Under the pieces are notes generated by a model that did no database searches, was not told where the DNA came from, and saw only the letters and a list, made by a program, of their open reading frames with translations. Shown in pieces: positions 61,132 through 64,000 of a stretch of 64,000 nucleotides of DNA (its first letter is position 1; every line of letters begins with the position of its first letter). Source of the stretch: Erysipelothrix aquatica (GTDB lineage Bacteria; Bacillota_I; Bacilli_A; Erysipelotrichales; Erysipelotrichaceae); the NCBI RefSeq assembly GCF_009828775.2, contig NZ_WTSY02000006.1:19226-83225 (forward strand), written 5' to 3'. The translations under genes were made by a program, and so were the position numbers.

Positions 61132-63843
61132 ATGAAGAAAAAGAAATTAGTTGGATTATTAGTCAGCGTGGCTTTAATCCTACCAACATTTTCGATTCGT
61201 GCCGATGAAACAATCGTAAGCACACAAGAAAATAACGAAACAGTGACGGACGGTACTACAACTGACCTACAGCAAGAAGTAGTCCAGCCAGAGACAGCAA
61301 TCAGTGAAGTAGCAGAAGTACAGGAAGAACCAACAACCGATGTGGTAACCGAAAAGGAAGCCAACGAAGAAGTAGTGCTTGAATCTGATCATAAATTAGA
61401 AGTTGAAATTCAACAGCCTGCGCCGCAAGTTGCGGCAATGGGTACCGATAATGAAACAACCTTAATCCAAGAACTTGCAAACGCTCAAGGAGATGTGGTT
61501 CTTGAAATTGTTGGTGGGAGTGTTATTAATTTAACAAAACCACTTGTTATCGACACATCAAAAATTACAAGTCTGAGCATTCAATCAACCAATGACAGTC
61601 CTGTCATCTTGAATCATGCGAATGCACAACGCCATTTTACAACATCTGGAACAGGTGTCTTAGACCTATCATTTTCAAACGTAGTTTTAAGTACCGATGG
61701 TGACTATGGCTTAACAATGGGTGGTATCGCATTCTCAAGTAACTTACAAGGGAATAAAATTTCCGGATTAACCGCGATGAATAACCCGCAAGTAGCGACA
61801 GGGTGGAATTCAGGATTCCTTGTCTTTACGGGAAATGGCGGAAGTCTCGATATTACCAATACAACATTCATCAATAATGGCATCGAATCTCGAAACGCCG
61901 TCTCGTCGGCATTGATTCTTATTGATACGAAGAATACAGATGTAAACTTTGACAACATTGTATTTACGAACAATAAAAAAGCAAATCAAAGTGGTGGGAT
62001 GATTAGTGTTTATGCACAAAATGGTGCAATCACAATGAATAATATCACGATGAACGAAAACGAAGCAGCAAGTAATAGTGCTGGTGTATTCTATACAGGA
62101 AGTGGTACATCAACACTTTCAATTACAAACAGCCATTTTAAAGGCAATCGAAACACTGAAGGAATGGGCGGTGCCATTAATCTTCGACTCAAAGATGCAT
62201 CGGCAACAACTTTATCGAATACACATATTGAAAATAACTTTGCCGATCGTGGTGGGTCAGGGATTAATGCAGTCCTCGAAACAACAAACGGCTTAACACT
62301 CGATACCGTTACAGTTGATGGGAATACTGCATCAAGACATCTTTATAATCCAGAAACTGGAGAACAATCCGGAACATCAAGTAGCGGTGGTGGAATTTAT
62401 GTTGAGCAGCTTCGCGACCTAGGCTATGTTACAATTACAAATTCTACAATTTCAAATAACATTGCGACGTCGGGTGGTGGATTCTATATTTATACGGATT
62501 TTAGTGGAAATACGAATGTCTTAATCGAGAATTCCACGATTACAGGTAATATCGCAGACTACCACGCAGGGGCGCTTAATTTTAATACCTACAGTAATAC
62601 AGAAACGGTAGGTTCAATTCAAATTAATGATACAGAAATCACCCACAATACGGTAACTGGAAATGATGCAGGACCGGGTTTTAACGAAGGTGGTTATGGT
62701 GGTGCAATTTACTATGGTAATTTTGAAGATAGTCCTCGTGCATTAAAACTCAACGGCGTTACCTTCACTGATAATAAATCAGAATATCCAGTGGAATGGT
62801 CCTTGAGCCAACGCAGTGATGATACACTAAGTAGCATCCATCACGACAGCATTCTCAATACAACATACTCAGCATCACAAAATGCTTTTATGGCAGCATA
62901 CGACAATGCTTATAACGGGGATGACATTCACGTCGATTATTCCGCTATCGTATATTTTGATCCCAATCCAGACATGATTCCGGGACTTGAGACTTTGGAG
63001 TATAATCCAGACCTGAATTACGCGTTTACGATTCTTGGCCAAAACATCCAAGAGCCACTAACACCAGTGATTCCAGGATATCGCTTTGTTGGTTGGTTTG
63101 ATGAAGCGGGAATACAATGGGATTTCGCGACCCGTCAAGTTCAAGAAGTGCATCAGTATCTCCATGCTCAATGGGAGAAGATAGAAACCTACACAGTAAT
63201 CTTTGACCTAAATGGCGGGACAGGTATTCAACCAGATGTTCAAACCCTAGAGAGTGGTTCAAGAGTCGAGGAGCCAGTCACGCCAACGCGCCCTGGATAT
63301 ACTTTCCAAGGATGGAGTTTGAGTAAATCAGATATTTCCACACTTTGGAACTTTACAACTGATACAATCGCACAAGAAAACATTGTACTTTATGCACAGT
63401 GGGCCGAAATTATTGTGCCTGTTGAAACAGCTACAGTGACGTTCGACTTGAATGGTGGTGTTGGGTCTTTTGATTTAACACAAGTATTACAGCTTGGTTC
63501 GAAAGTGTCGAAAGTCATGAATCCAACACGAGATGGATTTGAATTCATGGGATGGACCTTACAGAAGCCAACACGGATTCTTAACTATTGGAACTTTGAT
63601 ACAGATCTTGTGAATGGAGATATTGTACTTGTTGCACAATGGAAAGCAATAACAGAAGAACCAGAAGTTCCAAGTGAACCCGAAATTCCAAGCGTACCAG
63701 AAACTCCAAAAGCACCTGAGAGCAGTAATACATTACCTCAAACGGGTGTTAATGCTTCATCAGTAATCATTTATGGAACTGGAATCGTAATGCTCGGACT
63801 GGCGATGGTAATGTTCTCGAAACGTCGTCAAGCAAAACAATAG
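61132..63843 (+). CDS. LPQTG cell-wall-anchored surface protein with beta-helix and InlB-type repeats
   Basis: The 903-residue protein has a signal peptide (about 1-24, cleavage near IRA-DE), an acidic Gln/Glu/Val-rich stretch (to about 100), a parallel beta-helix/pectin-lyase-like region (about 105-600) with repeated Asn/Gly-rich turns such as ITMNNITMNENEAASNSAG and GGGIYVEQL, three InlB-B/Flg_new-type repeats (about 605-685, 688-762, 767-837; each with FDLNGG/FDPN and a GW...WDF/WNF...AQW frame), a Pro/Glu-rich spacer, and the sorting signal LPQTG (868-872), a hydrophobic segment and KRRQAKQ. Sortase would link it to peptidoglycan. GAGGGGG lies before the ATG. Beta-helix proteins bind or cut surface glycans; a role in adhesion is likely but inferred. 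Confidence 0.92.
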   Translation: MKKKKLVGLLVSVALILPTFSIRADETIVSTQENNETVTDGTTTDLQQEVVQPETAISEVAEVQEEPTTDVVTEKEANEEVVLESDHKLEVEIQQPAPQVAAMGTDNETTLIQELANAQGDVVLEIVGGSVINLTKPLVIDTSKITSLSIQSTNDSPVILNHANAQRHFTTSGTGVLDLSFSNVVLSTDGDYGLTMGGIAFSSNLQGNKISGLTAMNNPQVATGWNSGFLVFTGNGGSLDITNTTFINNGIESRNAVSSALILIDTKNTDVNFDNIVFTNNKKANQSGGMISVYAQNGAITMNNITMNENEAASNSAGVFYTGSGTSTLSITNSHFKGNRNTEGMGGAINLRLKDASATTLSNTHIENNFADRGGSGINAVLETTNGLTLDTVTVDGNTASRHLYNPETGEQSGTSSSGGGIYVEQLRDLGYVTITNSTISNNIATSGGGFYIYTDFSGNTNVLIENSTITGNIADYHAGALNFNTYSNTETVGSIQINDTEITHNTVTGNDAGPGFNEGGYGGAIYYGNFEDSPRALKLNGVTFTDNKSEYPVEWSLSQRSDDTLSSIHHDSILNTTYSASQNAFMAAYDNAYNGDDIHVDYSAIVYFDPNPDMIPGLETLEYNPDLNYAFTILGQNIQEPLTPVIPGYRFVGWFDEAGIQWDFATRQVQEVHQYLHAQWEKIETYTVIFDLNGGTGIQPDVQTLESGSRVEEPVTPTRPGYTFQGWSLSKSDISTLWNFTTDTIAQENIVLYAQWAEIIVPVETATVTFDLNGGVGSFDLTQVLQLGSKVSKVMNPTRDGFEFMGWTLQKPTRILNYWNFDTDLVNGDIVLVAQWKAITEEPEVPSEPEIPSVPETPKAPESSNTLPQTGVNASSVIIYGTGIVMLGLAMVMFSKRRQAKQ

Positions 63844-63846
63844 ATA

Positions 63847-63880
63847 AAAAAAGAAAGTCACGCTGTGACTTTCTTTTCTT
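63847..63880. terminator. Terminator between the surface protein and the transposase
   Basis: AAAAGAAAGTCAC pairs with GTGACTTTCTTTT around GCT, with T's on the plus side and a T-rich run on the minus side. Confidence 0.88.
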
Positions 63881-63883
63881 TTA

Positions 63884-64000
63884 TCAAATCTCAACCGCAC
63901 CACTATTCATTTTTAAAAATTCTATCTCATAAGCAGTTTTAAAGTCAAACATTTTGCGAGGCATTGAGTTGATTTTAAAGGCAATGTCATCAAGATATTG
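63884..64000 (-). mobile_element. IS30-like transposase, C-terminal fragment (cut by window end)
   Basis: On the minus strand the frame is open from base 64000 to a stop at 63886-63884, giving 38 residues. INSMPRKMFDFKTAYEIE fits the C-terminal N-x-RPRK-x-L-x-x-K-TP-x-E motif of IS30-family transposases. The rest, including most of the DDE domain, lies beyond the window. The inverted repeat is not identified. Whether the copy is intact cannot be said. Confidence 0.75.

Overview
This 64 kb window is low-GC DNA from a Firmicutes-type bacterium. Signs are strong AGGAGG ribosome sites, dense rho-independent terminators, a sortase LPQTG surface protein, NCS2/xpt under a purine riboswitch, and an enterococcal-type citrate locus. 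Gene content and protein style suggest Erysipelotrichia, with Erysipelothrix my best guess; that is recall, not a database result. No rRNA, tRNA or CRISPR was seen. The left end cuts a DegV-family gene. The right end cuts an IS30-like transposase.

1-18 kb is a citrate fermentation region. It holds pckA, a CitMHS citrate transporter, a biotin block (bioY-birA, leftward), and a ten-gene rightward operon: oadH-oadD-oadB, a 47-residue membrane peptide, citC-citD-citE-citF-citX, oadA. Citrate lyase splits citrate to acetate and oxaloacetate, and the biotin-dependent membrane decarboxylase turns oxaloacetate into pyruvate. An AtuA/DUF4387 pair with a divergent LysR gene lies between oadA and citG-citO (prosthetic-group synthase and GntR regulator). 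A BirA-type operator sits between birA and the oad operon. TGTATACA palindromes occur before citO, the oad operon and pckA.

18-29 kb carries salvage and uptake genes: nucleoside phosphorylase and MFS transporter opposite a PucR regulator and a four-gene ABC importer, a methionine-type ABC importer, OsmC, a LipL-like acyltransferase and an aldose-epimerase-like protein. 29-42 kb carries adhE, deoD, a copper module (two cop boxes, copZ, copA, a cysteine-less HMA-like protein), a candidate small RNA, and pgk-tpiA-eno.

42-64 kb carries an anchored HEFTH protein opposite an Mga-like regulator, an M20 peptidase-YitT-transporter operon, an orphan AgrC-like kinase, guanine-riboswitch NCS2-xpt, a SIMPL protein, a heterodimeric ABC exporter, L-serine dehydratase, an AgrA/AgrC-like pair whose kinase is a paralogue of the orphan one, and a beta-helix surface protein.

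The most notable unexplained element is the leader of the ABC exporter (about 56825-57019, minus strand). It has a good promoter and two tandem ~87-nt copies of a structured, terminator-like element. Each copy contains a short ORF beginning MLRRP-x-EEA behind a Shine-Dalgarno-like sequence. Differences between copies keep pairing (G-C to G-U) only in the minus-strand RNA, which suggests a duplicated, leader-peptide-controlled attenuator.
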